The notes beneath the pieces were generated by a model. The model made no database searches. It worked only from the letters and a program-made list of their open reading frames with translations, and was not told the DNA's origin. Below are positions 1 through 7,922 of a DNA stretch of 64,000 nt, piece after piece. The DNA is taken from positions 1 to 64,000 of the forward strand of contig NZ_JBNVZV010000022.1 in NCBI RefSeq assembly GCF_050496545.1. The letters run 5' to 3'. This stretch comes from Phycicoccus avicenniae_A (GTDB lineage Bacteria; Actinomycetota; Actinomycetes; Actinomycetales; Dermatophilaceae). The translations under genes were made by a program, and so were the position numbers. Each line of letters starts with the position of its first letter. The first letter of the stretch is position 1.

Positions 1-99
1 GAGGGGGGGGGCGCCCCCCCCCCCGGGGGGGGGGGGGGCGCGGGGGGGGGGGGGGGGGGGGGGGGGCCCCCCCCCCGGGGGGCCCCCCCCCCACGGGGT
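1..99. other. G/C homopolymer run, probable assembly artefact
   Basis: The first 99 bases are almost only runs of G and C, with a single A near the start and one near the junction with the first gene. No coding or structural logic is visible. Poly-G tails and collapsed GC repeats at contig edges give this appearance. The permease genes expected downstream of the sugar-binding protein would lie in or beyond this stretch, so the left boundary should not be trusted. Confidence 0.85.
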
Positions 100-1419
100 T
101 CACTGCGAGGTGATCGCAGTCTGGACGAGCTGGACGGCCTGCTCGGGGCTCAGCTGCTTCTGGATGACGCCGTAGATGCTGTCGTACATCGCGTTCGCCA
201 CGGCGGTCGGCACGAGGAGGTCGGGCTGCGACGCGGGGCTCGTGACCCCGGGAGCGCTCGCCGCGTCGAGCGCCGCCTTGAGGGCGCTCTGCGTGGTCGG
301 GTCGACCTTCGGCTCGTACGTGGTGACCGGCGGCTGGCCGTTGTCGACGAGAAGCTGCTGGGCGGCGTCGCTGTAGTAGAACGCGATGAGCTTCTTGACA
401 GCGGCCAGCTTCTTCTCGTCCTCGCCGACCTGGGCGCTGACGACGAGGGGCGCCGAGGCCACGTTCATGATGATGTTCTGCTCACCGACGCCGTCGGAGA
501 ACTGCGGGCCGGCCCAGAAGTCGACGTTCCCCGCGACGGAGGACTCCTGGATGGCGCTCGACGCCCAGACCCCGGCGTCCAGCATGGCCGCCTTGCCGCT
601 CGTGAACTGGTCGACCGCCTGCTGGTAGGTCTGCGTGGAGACGTTCGAGGCGAACGCGCCGGCGTCACGGAGCTCGGCGATGTGCTCGTAGAGCCGCCGG
701 AAGTCCGCGTTGTCGTAGCTCTCCTTCCCGGCGAGGATCGCGTCGACCTTGTCGGCGAACCCGAAGCGGCTGAGGTCGGTGAGGAAGCTCCAGACGCTGA
801 AGGCGGACTGGTTCGCGCCGTTCGAGATCGTCGTGATGCCCTTGGCGCGCAGGGCCCGGGACACGGTGAGGAGCTCGTCGAACGTCTTCGGCTGCTCGAG
901 ACCGTTGTCCGCGAGGATCTTCGTGTTGACCCAGAGCCCGGTGAGCAGGCCCTGGTACGGCACGCCGTAGACGGTGTCGCCCGCGGTGAAGTTGGAGATC
1001 GTGGTCTGCGGGAAGGAGGCCGAGAGGTCGAGCTCGTCGAGGACCGGCTTGAGGTCGAGGAGCTTCCCGCCCTTGACCATCTCCTCGGCGTTGGCCTTGT
1101 AGACCCAGAAGACGTCGGGGAGCGTGTTGCTCTGCGCCGCGATGGACAGCTTCTGCAGGTGCTCGGCGACGGCCTCGCCCGACACCTCCACGTCGATGTC
1201 CGGGTTGGCCTTCTCGAAGGCCTCGATGATGGCCCAGGTCGCCGGGTCGGCGGTCTTGACGTCGGGGTTCTGCATGGACAGCGTGATCGTCGTCTTCCCG
1301 GAGGCGCTGTCACCGGAGCCGGAGCCGCAGGCGGCCAGCCCGGCTGCCAGGGTGACGGCGGTGAGGGCCGCGAGCACGCGGCGTCTGGTGGGTCCGGGGC
1401 CGAGGGGCGGGATGGACAC
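100..1419 (-). CDS. ABC transporter sugar-binding lipoprotein (family 1)
   Basis: This is an extracellular solute-binding protein of the MalE/UgpB type that delivers a sugar to an ABC importer. The 439-residue product has an Arg-rich n-region (TRRRVL), a hydrophobic stretch and the lipobox LAAC, so it should be lipid-anchored outside the membrane. A GTG start at 1419 is preferred because AAGGAG lies six bases upstream; the ATG at 1425 would touch the Shine-Dalgarno directly. The gene is divergent from the fructan hydrolases and shares operators with them, so a fructo-oligosaccharide or difructose anhydride is the likely ligand (inference). No permease gene is visible; it would lie to the left of the artefactual edge. 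Confidence 0.9.
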   Translation of the reverse strand: MSIPPLGPGPTRRRVLAALTAVTLAAGLAACGSGSGDSASGKTTITLSMQNPDVKTADPATWAIIEAFEKANPDIDVEVSGEAVAEHLQKLSIAAQSNTLPDVFWVYKANAEEMVKGGKLLDLKPVLDELDLSASFPQTTISNFTAGDTVYGVPYQGLLTGLWVNTKILADNGLEQPKTFDELLTVSRALRAKGITTISNGANQSAFSVWSFLTDLSRFGFADKVDAILAGKESYDNADFRRLYEHIAELRDAGAFASNVSTQTYQQAVDQFTSGKAAMLDAGVWASSAIQESSVAGNVDFWAGPQFSDGVGEQNIIMNVASAPLVVSAQVGEDEKKLAAVKKLIAFYYSDAAQQLLVDNGQPPVTTYEPKVDPTTQSALKAALDAASAPGVTSPASQPDLLVPTAVANAMYDSIYGVIQKQLSPEQAVQLVQTAITSQ

Positions 1420-1501
1420 GGTCATCTCCTTCGATGAGCGAGGCGCCGGGGCCTCGGGGCGGTGCCGGTGGATCGTGAGGGGCCCGGATCGGGCCCTGTC
1501 A

Positions 1502-1559
1502 GCGAAACGTTTGCGCGAAACGTTTCGCCGACCATAAAGGTGGCCTCGCGGGGTGTCAA
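1502..1559 (-). promoter_or_regulatory. SBP promoter with tandem LacI-family operators
   Basis: On the minus strand a -35 TTGACA (1559-1554) and a -10 TATGGT (1536-1531) are 17 bases apart, a near-ideal housekeeping promoter. Immediately downstream are two overlapping operator-like palindromes. GCGAAACGTTTCGC (1515-1528) is perfect, and GCGAAACGTTTGCGC (1502-1516) adjoins it. The central CG with flanking AAA/TTT is typical of LacI-family sites. Their position across the start of transcription predicts repression that is relieved by an inducer. Confidence 0.85.
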
Positions 1560-1582
1560 GCATCGGTTCGCCGTCCGGTCGC

Positions 1583-2590
1583 TCAGGCGGTGCCGGGCCA
1601 CGCCTCGGTCGACTCGCGCCAGTCGATGCGCTGACGCAGCCGGACCGTTCGAGGGCTGCCGTCCGGTGTGCGCAGCCGCTCGACGAGCAGCTGCACCGCG
1701 GCCACTCCCATGTCGAAGGCCGGCTGTCGGACGGTGGTCAGCTGCGGTCGGAAGAGGTCGGAGTTGTCGAAGCCGTCGAACGTGGCGAACGCGACGTCCT
1801 CCGGGACCCGCAGGCCGGCCGCGGCCAGGGCCGTGAGGGCCAGCACCGCGAGCGGGGTGCTCCCCGCGACGACGGCGGTGGCTTCGCCGCTCGCCAGGGC
1901 GGCTTGCAGGGCCGAGCGCAGCTCGTCGTCGTCCGTCCCGGTGATGACGTGGTGGTCGCCGAGGGGGTGCCCCGCCTCGAGCAGGGCGCTCGTGAACCCG
2001 TCGAGGCGCTCGCGGAGCGTGGGGACACGGGTGTCGCCGGCGACCACCGCGACGTGGCGGTGCCCCTGCTCGAGCAGGCGGAGCGTCAGGGTGCGCATGG
2101 TCTCGCGGTTGTCTGCGCCCACCTGGTCGAACGGGAGGGACGGGAAGATCCGGTCGAGCAGGATGATCGGCGGCTTCTCGTCCTCGAGCGAGTCGACGAG
2201 CCCCGGGTCGGACTCGGCGGCGCGGGCGAGGATCAGCCCGTCGACCCGGCGGTTGAGCAGGGTCTGCACGGCCTTGCGCTCGCGCTCGACGTCCTCGGCC
2301 GAGTTCGCGAGCACGAGGGTGAGCCCGTGCTCCACCGCCGCGTGCTCGACGCCGTGGGCCATCGCGGCGAAGGCCGGCTCGCCGGCGTCCGAGACCACCA
2401 GCCCGATGCTGTCCGTGCGCGAGCGGCGCAGGGCGCGGGCCAGGGCGTCCTGGCGGTAGCCGGTCGCGGTGATCGCGTCGAGGACGCGCTGCCGCGTCTC
2501 GCGCTCGACGTTCCGGGTCCCGTTGAGGACGTGGGAGACGGTCGAGACCGACACCTTGGCGCGTCGGGCGACGTCGACCATCGTGGCCAT
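1583..2590 (-). CDS. LacI family transcriptional regulator
   Basis: A 335-residue repressor with an N-terminal helix-turn-helix (residues about 4-25, VARRAKVSVSTVSHVLNG) followed by a periplasmic-binding-protein-like effector domain, the usual LacI/PurR length. The ATG at 2590 is preceded by AGGAGG at good spacing; open frame further upstream has no family resemblance. The gene lies between the binding-protein gene and the hydrolase operon, and matching operators occur in front of both. It is therefore the probable local regulator of fructan use. The effector is unknown; a fructan breakdown product is a reasonable guess. Confidence 0.93.
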   Translation of the reverse strand: MATMVDVARRAKVSVSTVSHVLNGTRNVERETRQRVLDAITATGYRQDALARALRRSRTDSIGLVVSDAGEPAFAAMAHGVEHAAVEHGLTLVLANSAEDVERERKAVQTLLNRRVDGLILARAAESDPGLVDSLEDEKPPIILLDRIFPSLPFDQVGADNRETMRTLTLRLLEQGHRHVAVVAGDTRVPTLRERLDGFTSALLEAGHPLGDHHVITGTDDDELRSALQAALASGEATAVVAGSTPLAVLALTALAAAGLRVPEDVAFATFDGFDNSDLFRPQLTTVRQPAFDMGVAAVQLLVERLRTPDGSPRTVRLRQRIDWRESTEAWPGTA

Positions 2591-2605
2591 GGGGGTCCTC
2601 CTGGG

Positions 2606-2624
2606 GATCGTTTGCGCAAGTGTA
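2606..2624 (-). promoter_or_regulatory. lacI-type gene promoter with partial operator
   Basis: On the minus strand TACACT (2624-2619) is a plausible -10 for the regulator gene. The adjoining GCGCAAACGATC resembles half of the GCAAACGTTTCG operators found at the two neighbouring promoters. This suggests weak autoregulation. No convincing -35 element was found. Confidence 0.5.
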
Positions 2625-2683
2625 GGGGTACGGGCCTCGACCTGCGCCAGGGCTCGGTTTTCGAGCCCGTGCGACCCCGGCTC

Positions 2684-2734
2684 TTGCGGAGTTCGAACCC
2701 CGCCTCTAGCATCACGGCACGCAAACGTTTCGAC
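2684..2734 (+). promoter_or_regulatory. Promoter and operator of fructan hydrolase operon
   Basis: TTGCGG (2684-2689) and TAGCAT (2707-2712) are separated by 17 bases and point into the GH172 gene. The operator GCAAACGTTTCGAC (2721-2734) starts nine bases after the -10, over the expected transcription start. It matches the palindromes in front of the sugar-binding-protein gene, so one repressor probably controls both directions. Confidence 0.78.
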
Positions 2735-2777
2735 GCCGCGACGCCTGCTGGTCGCGCGGCCCATGGAAGGGGACGAC

Positions 2778-4136
2778 GTGACCGACCTCCACACCCCGGC
2801 GGGACTGCTCGGGGACCTGACCCGCGCCCGGCCGGCGCGAACGGCCCGGGTCTCGAGCTTCGACCAGACCGGGCGCAACCAGGACAACTGGATCGTGATG
2901 CCGGGGGAGTCACGGACCCTCGCGGACATCGAGGGCCCCGGCTTCATCACGCACATCTGGATGACGCAGTCGTGCCGGGTCCAGCCCGGACCGGGTCAGG
3001 TGGACCCCGCCGTGGTCGGAGTGCCGATGCTCGAGATCCACAACGCGCTCGGCGTCAGCTGGGAGGTCGTCGACCCCGACTACTACCGCAAGGTCGTCCT
3101 CAAGATGTACTGGGACGACCAGGAGACGCCGAGCGTCGTCGCCCCGCTCGGGGACTTCTTCGGCCTGATGAACTCGCTCTCGGGCACCTACGACTCGCTC
3201 CCGCTGTCGGTCTCGGCCAAAGAGCCCGAGCTGCACACCTTCGGCGGCTCGGCGGCGTTCAACAGCTACTTCCGGATGCCGTTCGGCTCGCGGGCCCGCA
3301 TCGTCGTCGAGAACCAGAACGACATCCCCTACCTCCAGTACTTCTACATCGACTACGAGCTCGTCAAGGACCCGCTGCCGGAGGACAGCCTCTACTTCCA
3401 CGCGCACTGGCGGCGGGCGCTGCCCAACCGCGGATGGGGGCCGGACCTGCAGGCCAACAGCATCGAGACCACGGTGGCGAACCTCGACGGCAAGGACAAC
3501 TACGTCGCGCTGGAGACCGAGGGACGCGGCCACTACGTCGGGTGCACCTTGGCCGTCCGGCACTTCCAGGGTTCCTGGTGGGGCGAGGGCGACGACATGA
3601 TCTTCATCGACGACGACACGTGGCCGCCGAGCCTGCACGGGACGGGCATGGAGGACTACTTCGGTCACGCCTGGGGGATGCAGCGCAACGCCTTCCAGTT
3701 CAACGGCACGATCGTCCACGAGGAGGACGTGCCCGGCTTCCACCACAGCTACCGGTTCCACATGGCCGACCCGATCCGCTTCGAGCGTCGCATCAGGGTG
3801 ACCTTCGAGCACGGCCACGGGAACCACCTGTCCGACGACTGGTCCTCGACGGCGTACTGGTACCAGACCCTCCCCTCGCCGGTCCTTGAGATTCCCGACG
3901 TCGAGCAGCGTCTGCCGCTGCGGCCGGTCGACCGCGTCATCGAGGCCCCCCTACCCGAGCTGACGGACGAGCAGCAGCAGGCTCGGGCGGCTGCTGCCCG
4001 GCGGATGGAGGAGTTCGTCGCGCGGCGGGATGCGTTGCGCGAGAACCGTCGCCGGCAGATCGACGAGTGGGAGGCGGGCAACATCCGTATCGCCCGGGAC
4101 GTCCGGGCACGCTACGACGCGGAGGCCGGGCGATGA
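2778..4136 (+). CDS. GH172 / DUF2961 family glycosidase, probable difructose dianhydride I hydrolase
   Basis: The 452-residue protein has hallmark DUF2961 motifs: GFITHIWMT (55-63), WGEGDDM (268-274) and GTGMEDYFG (288-296). GH172 includes alpha-D-fructofuranosidase/difructose dianhydride I synthase-hydrolase of Bifidobacterium and some arabinofuranosidases. Two glutamates, E270 and E292, have the spacing I recall for the catalytic pair of that enzyme. No signal peptide is seen, so it should act in the cytoplasm. GTG at 2778 is chosen because GGAAGGGG precedes it; ATG 2763 is an alternative. It overlaps the GH32 gene by ATGA. Beside GH91 and GH32 its best role is opening difructose anhydride to inulobiose (inference); other furanosides remain possible. 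Confidence 0.85.
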   Translation: MTDLHTPAGLLGDLTRARPARTARVSSFDQTGRNQDNWIVMPGESRTLADIEGPGFITHIWMTQSCRVQPGPGQVDPAVVGVPMLEIHNALGVSWEVVDPDYYRKVVLKMYWDDQETPSVVAPLGDFFGLMNSLSGTYDSLPLSVSAKEPELHTFGGSAAFNSYFRMPFGSRARIVVENQNDIPYLQYFYIDYELVKDPLPEDSLYFHAHWRRALPNRGWGPDLQANSIETTVANLDGKDNYVALETEGRGHYVGCTLAVRHFQGSWWGEGDDMIFIDDDTWPPSLHGTGMEDYFGHAWGMQRNAFQFNGTIVHEEDVPGFHHSYRFHMADPIRFERRIRVTFEHGHGNHLSDDWSSTAYWYQTLPSPVLEIPDVEQRLPLRPVDRVIEAPLPELTDEQQQARAAAARRMEEFVARRDALRENRRRQIDEWEAGNIRIARDVRARYDAEAGR

Positions 4137-5368
4137 GGCCCGCGTTCCACTTCACCGCCGAGAGCGGCTGGGTCAACGACCCCCACGGCATCACCGTGCG
4201 CGACGACGGCTACCACGTGTTCTTCCAGTACGTCCCGGGCCGCACCACGTGGGCGCCGAACTGCCACTGGGGCCACGCGGTCGGGGCGGACCTCCTGTCC
4301 CTGGCGGAGAGGCCGGTCGCGATCGCCCCGGGCGAGGGCGACGACGGGATCTGGACCGGGTCGCTGGTCCGCGACGACGCCGGCGAGGCCCGCGTCTTCT
4401 ACACCTCGACGGTGCAGCCGGACATCGGCATGGGCCGGGTCCGGGTCGCGACCCCGACGGACGAGGACTGGGTCGGCTGGTCGAAGGGACCGGTGGTCGC
4501 CGAGGCGCCGGCGGACCTCGACCTCATCGCCTACCGGGACCCCTTCGTGGTCCGCGACGCCGACGCGTGGCGGATGTTCGTCGGCGCCGGCGCGTCCGAC
4601 GGGACGGCGATGGCCCTCGCGTACCGGTCGGACGACCTCACGGACTGGACGTACGAGGGTGTCGCACTGTCCCGTTCGACCACCGAGCGTGACCCGGTCT
4701 GGCTCGGGGCGCTGTGGGAGTGCCCCCAGGTCGCCGAGGTCGACGGGACCCACGTGATGGTCTCGTCGGTCTGGGACGACGACGTGCTGCACCACGCCGG
4801 CTACGCGCTCGGCAGCTACGCGACGGGCCACTTCGACGCCAAGACCTTCGGCCGGCTCACGCACGGACCGAGCTACTACGCGCCGTCCTTCTTCCGTGAC
4901 GCCGCCGGGAGGCCGTGCCTCCTCTTCTGGATGCGTGGCGTCGAGGACGCCGAGGCCGGATGGGCGAGTGCCCACAGCGTCCCGTACGTCCTCGGCGTGG
5001 AGGGAGACCGGCTCGTGGCCTCCCCCCACCCTGACGTCGAGCGCTATCGGCAGGCGCCGGTCGCCGACGGCGTCGTCCCGGGGCTCGCGGCCGACGTCCT
5101 GTGGTCGCCCCGTGAGGGCGCGCCCCTCGCGGTGTCGAGCGCCGGCGAGACGATGCTGGAGCTCCGGCTGTCCGGGGGCCGTCTCGAGGCCCGCGTGGGC
5201 GACGAGGTGTGGCACCTGCCCTGCGACGGGGAGGAGGTCCGCGTCATATTGGACGCACAGGTGGCCGAGATCTCCTGTGCCGGTGGGCTGCTCGGTCTCG
5301 TCGCCGCGCCGGCCGGTGCCGCCCTGGCGATCGACGGGGCGGACGTCGTCCACCCCCTGGCCCGGTGA
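4133..5368 (+). CDS. GH32 beta-fructofuranosidase (inulinase/levanase/sucrase-like)
   Basis: A 411-residue GH32 enzyme. The nucleophile motif WVNDPHG is at residues 13-19 (D16), the transition-state RDP motif at 135-137 and the acid/base motif ECPQV at 196-200 (E196). The five-bladed propeller is followed by about 120 residues that would form the usual beta-sandwich. There is no export signal. The start overlaps the end of the GH172 gene (ATGA), indicating translational coupling. In this operon it would split beta-2,1-linked fructosyl units such as inulobiose or short inulins to fructose. Exact specificity among sucrose, levan and inulin cannot be read from the motifs. Confidence 0.93.
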   Translation: MRPAFHFTAESGWVNDPHGITVRDDGYHVFFQYVPGRTTWAPNCHWGHAVGADLLSLAERPVAIAPGEGDDGIWTGSLVRDDAGEARVFYTSTVQPDIGMGRVRVATPTDEDWVGWSKGPVVAEAPADLDLIAYRDPFVVRDADAWRMFVGAGASDGTAMALAYRSDDLTDWTYEGVALSRSTTERDPVWLGALWECPQVAEVDGTHVMVSSVWDDDVLHHAGYALGSYATGHFDAKTFGRLTHGPSYYAPSFFRDAAGRPCLLFWMRGVEDAEAGWASAHSVPYVLGVEGDRLVASPHPDVERYRQAPVADGVVPGLAADVLWSPREGAPLAVSSAGETMLELRLSGGRLEARVGDEVWHLPCDGEEVRVILDAQVAEISCAGGLLGLVAAPAGAALAIDGADVVHPLAR

Positions 5369-5586
5369 CCGTCATGGACACCCCGTCGGAGCGTCCCGTC
5401 GGCAAGGCGACGCGGCCCACCCGACGTCGCGTCCTGCGGCTGGCTGCGGTCGGCGGCTTCACCGTCGCCGCGGGCGAGGGTGTGCTCACCCCGGTCCCGT
5501 CCGCGACGGCCGTCCCGGCCCCCACCGTCCTCGTGGCCGCCTGGCAGCCACCTCCCGCCTACGACCGCGTCGTCGGCGTCCTCTGA
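5365..5586 (+). CDS. Small ORF encoding a twin-arginine-like signal sequence
   Basis: A 73-codon frame starting with GTG that overlaps the GH32 stop (GTGA); ATG 5374 is an alternative. It reads as a Tat-type leader: basic TRRRVLRLAAVGG, a hydrophobic core, then an Ala/Pro tail ending AYDRVVGVL. The stop lies 28 bases before the GH91 gene, in a different frame. Secreted GH91 enzymes usually carry their own leader, and the GH91 gene here has none. Either a one-base shift has separated the leader from the enzyme, through mutation or sequencing error, or this is a separate small exported peptide. Confidence 0.55.
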   Translation: MTVMDTPSERPVGKATRPTRRRVLRLAAVGGFTVAAGEGVLTPVPSATAVPAPTVLVAAWQPPPAYDRVVGVL

Positions 5587-5614
5587 GCACCCTCCCCAGA
5601 CCGAAGGATCCCTG

Positions 5615-6793
5615 ATGGCACCCACCGTGTACGACGTGACGACCTGGCCCGGCGCGACCGTGTCGCCCTACGCCGACATCGGCCTGGTGATCAACCAGAT
5701 CATCGCCGACATCAAGTCCCAGCAGACGACGAAGACCACCAGGCCGGGCGCGGTCATCTACATCCCCCCGGGCCACTACACGCTGCAGACCACCGCGAAG
5801 ATCGACATCGGGTTCCTGACGATCAAGGGGTCCGGGCACGGGTTCATGTCCGAGGCGATCCGCGACGAGGCCAATACCACGGCGTGGATCGAGACCCTGC
5901 CGGGCTCGAGCCACGTCCAGGTCGCGAACGCCAACCAGGTGGGTTTCCTCGTCGACCGCACTGCCGACCCGGGGACCAACGGCCGCCTCAACTCCATCGT
6001 CTTCCAGGACTTCTGCATCGACGGCGTGAGCAGCAGCAAGCCCTACCTACCGGGGAACGGCAAGACGGGCATCCGGGTGCAGTACGACACCGACGCGGTC
6101 CGCATCGAGGGGATGGGGTTCGTCTACCTGGCCAACGCGCTGGTCGTCCGCAACGCGGACGCCTTCAACATCACCAACAACTTCATCGGCGAGTGCGGCA
6201 ACGCGATCCAGATGATCGGCAGCTCGATCGTCGGCAAGATCACGAACAACTACCTCATCAGCGCGTGGGCGGGGAACTCGTTGTTCATGGAGAACAACGA
6301 GAACTGCGTCATCAGCGGCAACAGCCTGCTGTGGGGTGCGCGGATGCAGTTCAAGAACGTCCACCGGGCGGTCATCACCGGCAACAAGTTCGTCAGCAAC
6401 TTCTCCGGGATGATCGTCCACGAGACCGCGTGCCACGAGCAGCTGATCTCGGGCAACCACTTCCGCCGGATCTCCGGTGACGGCGGGCCGGCGCGCAACG
6501 ACGACCTCTACGGGATGGTGCAGGTCAACGGCAACGACAACTCCGTCACGGCCAACACCTTCTCCTTCGAGGTGCCGCCGGCCGGCATCGTGCCCCTCGG
6601 TGCGACGCCGACCGTCGTGCTCGTCAAGGGTGGTGCGCGCAACCAGCTGATGACGAACAAGGTCGTGGCCAACGTGGGGGTGCGGCACGTCCTCGACTCC
6701 GCGTCGACGGCGACCAAGGTCCTCTGGTCCGGAACGGCCGCCCAGCTCCAGGACCTCACCGGCGGCAACATGTCCTTCGTCGCCACGCCCTGA
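5615..6793 (+). CDS. GH91 inulin fructotransferase (difructose anhydride-forming) family
   Basis: The 392-residue protein matches inulin fructotransferases over its length by eye: YDVTTWPGAT (6-15), DIGLVINQIIADIK (21-34), RPGAVIYIPPG (43-53), then repeating GN/NN turns typical of a right-handed beta-helix, and DDLYGMVQV. GH91 lyases convert inulin to DFA I or DFA III; some members hydrolyse DFA III. The neighbouring GH172 favours DFA I, but this is inference. ATG 5615 has a GAAGGATC ribosome site. No signal peptide is encoded in this frame, unusual for an enzyme acting on a polymer; see the small leader frame just upstream. E226 (MENNEN) looks like the conserved glutamate; I could not place the partner aspartate with certainty. 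Confidence 0.9.
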   Translation: MAPTVYDVTTWPGATVSPYADIGLVINQIIADIKSQQTTKTTRPGAVIYIPPGHYTLQTTAKIDIGFLTIKGSGHGFMSEAIRDEANTTAWIETLPGSSHVQVANANQVGFLVDRTADPGTNGRLNSIVFQDFCIDGVSSSKPYLPGNGKTGIRVQYDTDAVRIEGMGFVYLANALVVRNADAFNITNNFIGECGNAIQMIGSSIVGKITNNYLISAWAGNSLFMENNENCVISGNSLLWGARMQFKNVHRAVITGNKFVSNFSGMIVHETACHEQLISGNHFRRISGDGGPARNDDLYGMVQVNGNDNSVTANTFSFEVPPAGIVPLGATPTVVLVKGGARNQLMTNKVVANVGVRHVLDSASTATKVLWSGTAAQLQDLTGGNMSFVATP

Positions 6794-6817
6794 CTCCCCG
6801 GCGCGGAGCCGGACCAC

Positions 6818-6839
6818 TATCATCGCTGAATGGCGATGA
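6818..6839 (+). promoter_or_regulatory. Leaderless promoter and operator over ArsR start codon
   Basis: TATCAT (6818-6823) is followed after six bases by the ATG at 6830, predicting a leaderless mRNA. A perfect inverted repeat, TCATCGC (6820-6826) and GCGATGA (6833-6839) with a six-base centre, spans the -10 element and the start codon. An ArsR dimer bound there would block both polymerase binding and initiation, which fits autorepression. Confidence 0.75.
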
Positions 6840-7210
6840 CAGCGGCGAAGGCGGATCCCGTCGAGCGTCTCGACGGTGACGTGGCGGCGGCCTGTCTCTT
6901 CCACGGGCTGGGCGATCCCCACCGGGTGGCGATCCTGCGGCACCTCGCGGCGGGGGAGCACCGGGTGGTGGACCTCACCGAGCACCTCGGGCTGGCCCAG
7001 TCCACGGTGTCGAAGCACCTGGCCTGTCTGCGGGACTGCGGGTTGGTGTCGTGCCGTCCGCAGGGGCGCGCCAGCCTGTGGTCCCTGACCCACTCCGAGG
7101 AGCTCGACCGGTTGTGGGCGGCGGCCGAGGCGCTGCTCGGACTGACCGCGGAGCAGATGGTGGCCTGCCCCCGCCACGGCGCCGCGGTGGTGGACGGGGC
7201 GGGCCGGTGA
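6830..7210 (+). CDS. ArsR/SmtB family metal sensor, CmtR-like
   Basis: A 126-residue winged-helix repressor. The recognition helix AQSTVSKHLACLRDCG carries C66 and C70 in the same C-x3-C arrangement that binds Cd/Pb in mycobacterial CmtR. A further Cys in the C-terminal tail (C113, VACPRH) could complete the site as in CmtR. The family represses metal-efflux genes and releases DNA on metal binding. The gene overlaps the following cation transporter (GTGA), so the pair is one transcription unit and probably a Cd/Pb/Zn response. The exact metal is inferred from the cysteine pattern only. Confidence 0.9.
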   Translation: MAMTAAKADPVERLDGDVAAACLFHGLGDPHRVAILRHLAAGEHRVVDLTEHLGLAQSTVSKHLACLRDCGLVSCRPQGRASLWSLTHSEELDRLWAAAEALLGLTAEQMVACPRHGAAVVDGAGR

Positions 7211-7896
7211 ACACGCTCGGTCTGACCCCGGTGGCCGGTGCGGACCGGGCCTCCCTCCAGCGCCGCGCCCGCCTGCTCGCGGGTGCCTCGGTCACGTACA
7301 ACGTCGTCGAGGCCGTCATCGCCGTCGCGGCGGGGCTGGCCGCAGGGTCCGTGGCGCTCGTCGGCTTCGGGCTGGACTCGGTGGTGGAGGTGTCGTCGGG
7401 GCTGATCGTCCTGTGGCAGTTCCGGCACCACCTGCCCGAGGCCCGGGAACGGCAGGCGCTGCGCCTGATGGCGCTCGCCTTCTACGCGCTGGCGGCGTAC
7501 GTGGGTGTCGAGTCGGCCCGGGCGCTGCTGTCCGGCGCGACCCCGGAGCACTCCACCGTCGGCCTGGTCCTCGCCGGGCTGTCCCTGTTGATCATGCCTG
7601 CGCTGTCGGTGGCCCAGCGCCGCACCGGGCGCGCGCTCGGCTCGAACGCGGTGGTCGCCGACGGCACCCAGACCCTGCTGTGCACCTACCTCTCGGCGGT
7701 GCTCCTGGTCGGGCTGCTCCTCAACAGTGCCCTGGGGTGGTGGTGGGCGGACCCGGTCGCCGGCCTGGTCATCGCCGCCGTCGCCGTGCGCGAGGGGCGC
7801 CAGGCCTGGCGCGGCGAGGGCTGCTGCGCCCCGGTCGCCGGCGCGCAGACGGATGCAGAGGGCTGCTGCGCGGGCGACGCCTGTTGCTGCGGCTGA
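7207..7896 (+). CDS. Cation diffusion facilitator-like transporter with Cys-rich tail
   Basis: A 229-residue protein with about six membrane segments (roughly 25-50, 55-72, 85-108, 117-134, 150-172, 180-195). Acidic membrane residues (D57 and E61 in GFGLDSVVEVSSG; D152 in VVADG) sit where CDF transporters coordinate metal. It lacks the usual CDF cytoplasmic domain. Instead, the last 25 residues contain seven cysteines in EGCC, EGCC and GDACCCG, a possible metal-binding tail. The GTG start overlaps the metal-sensor gene. Proton-coupled export of a soft metal ion is the likely job; substrate and direction are inferred from context. Confidence 0.85.
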   Translation: MNTLGLTPVAGADRASLQRRARLLAGASVTYNVVEAVIAVAAGLAAGSVALVGFGLDSVVEVSSGLIVLWQFRHHLPEARERQALRLMALAFYALAAYVGVESARALLSGATPEHSTVGLVLAGLSLLIMPALSVAQRRTGRALGSNAVVADGTQTLLCTYLSAVLLVGLLLNSALGWWWADPVAGLVIAAVAVREGRQAWRGEGCCAPVAGAQTDAEGCCAGDACCCG

Positions 7897-7922
7897 CCCG
7901 CACAGGTCGAGGCCGGACGTGG

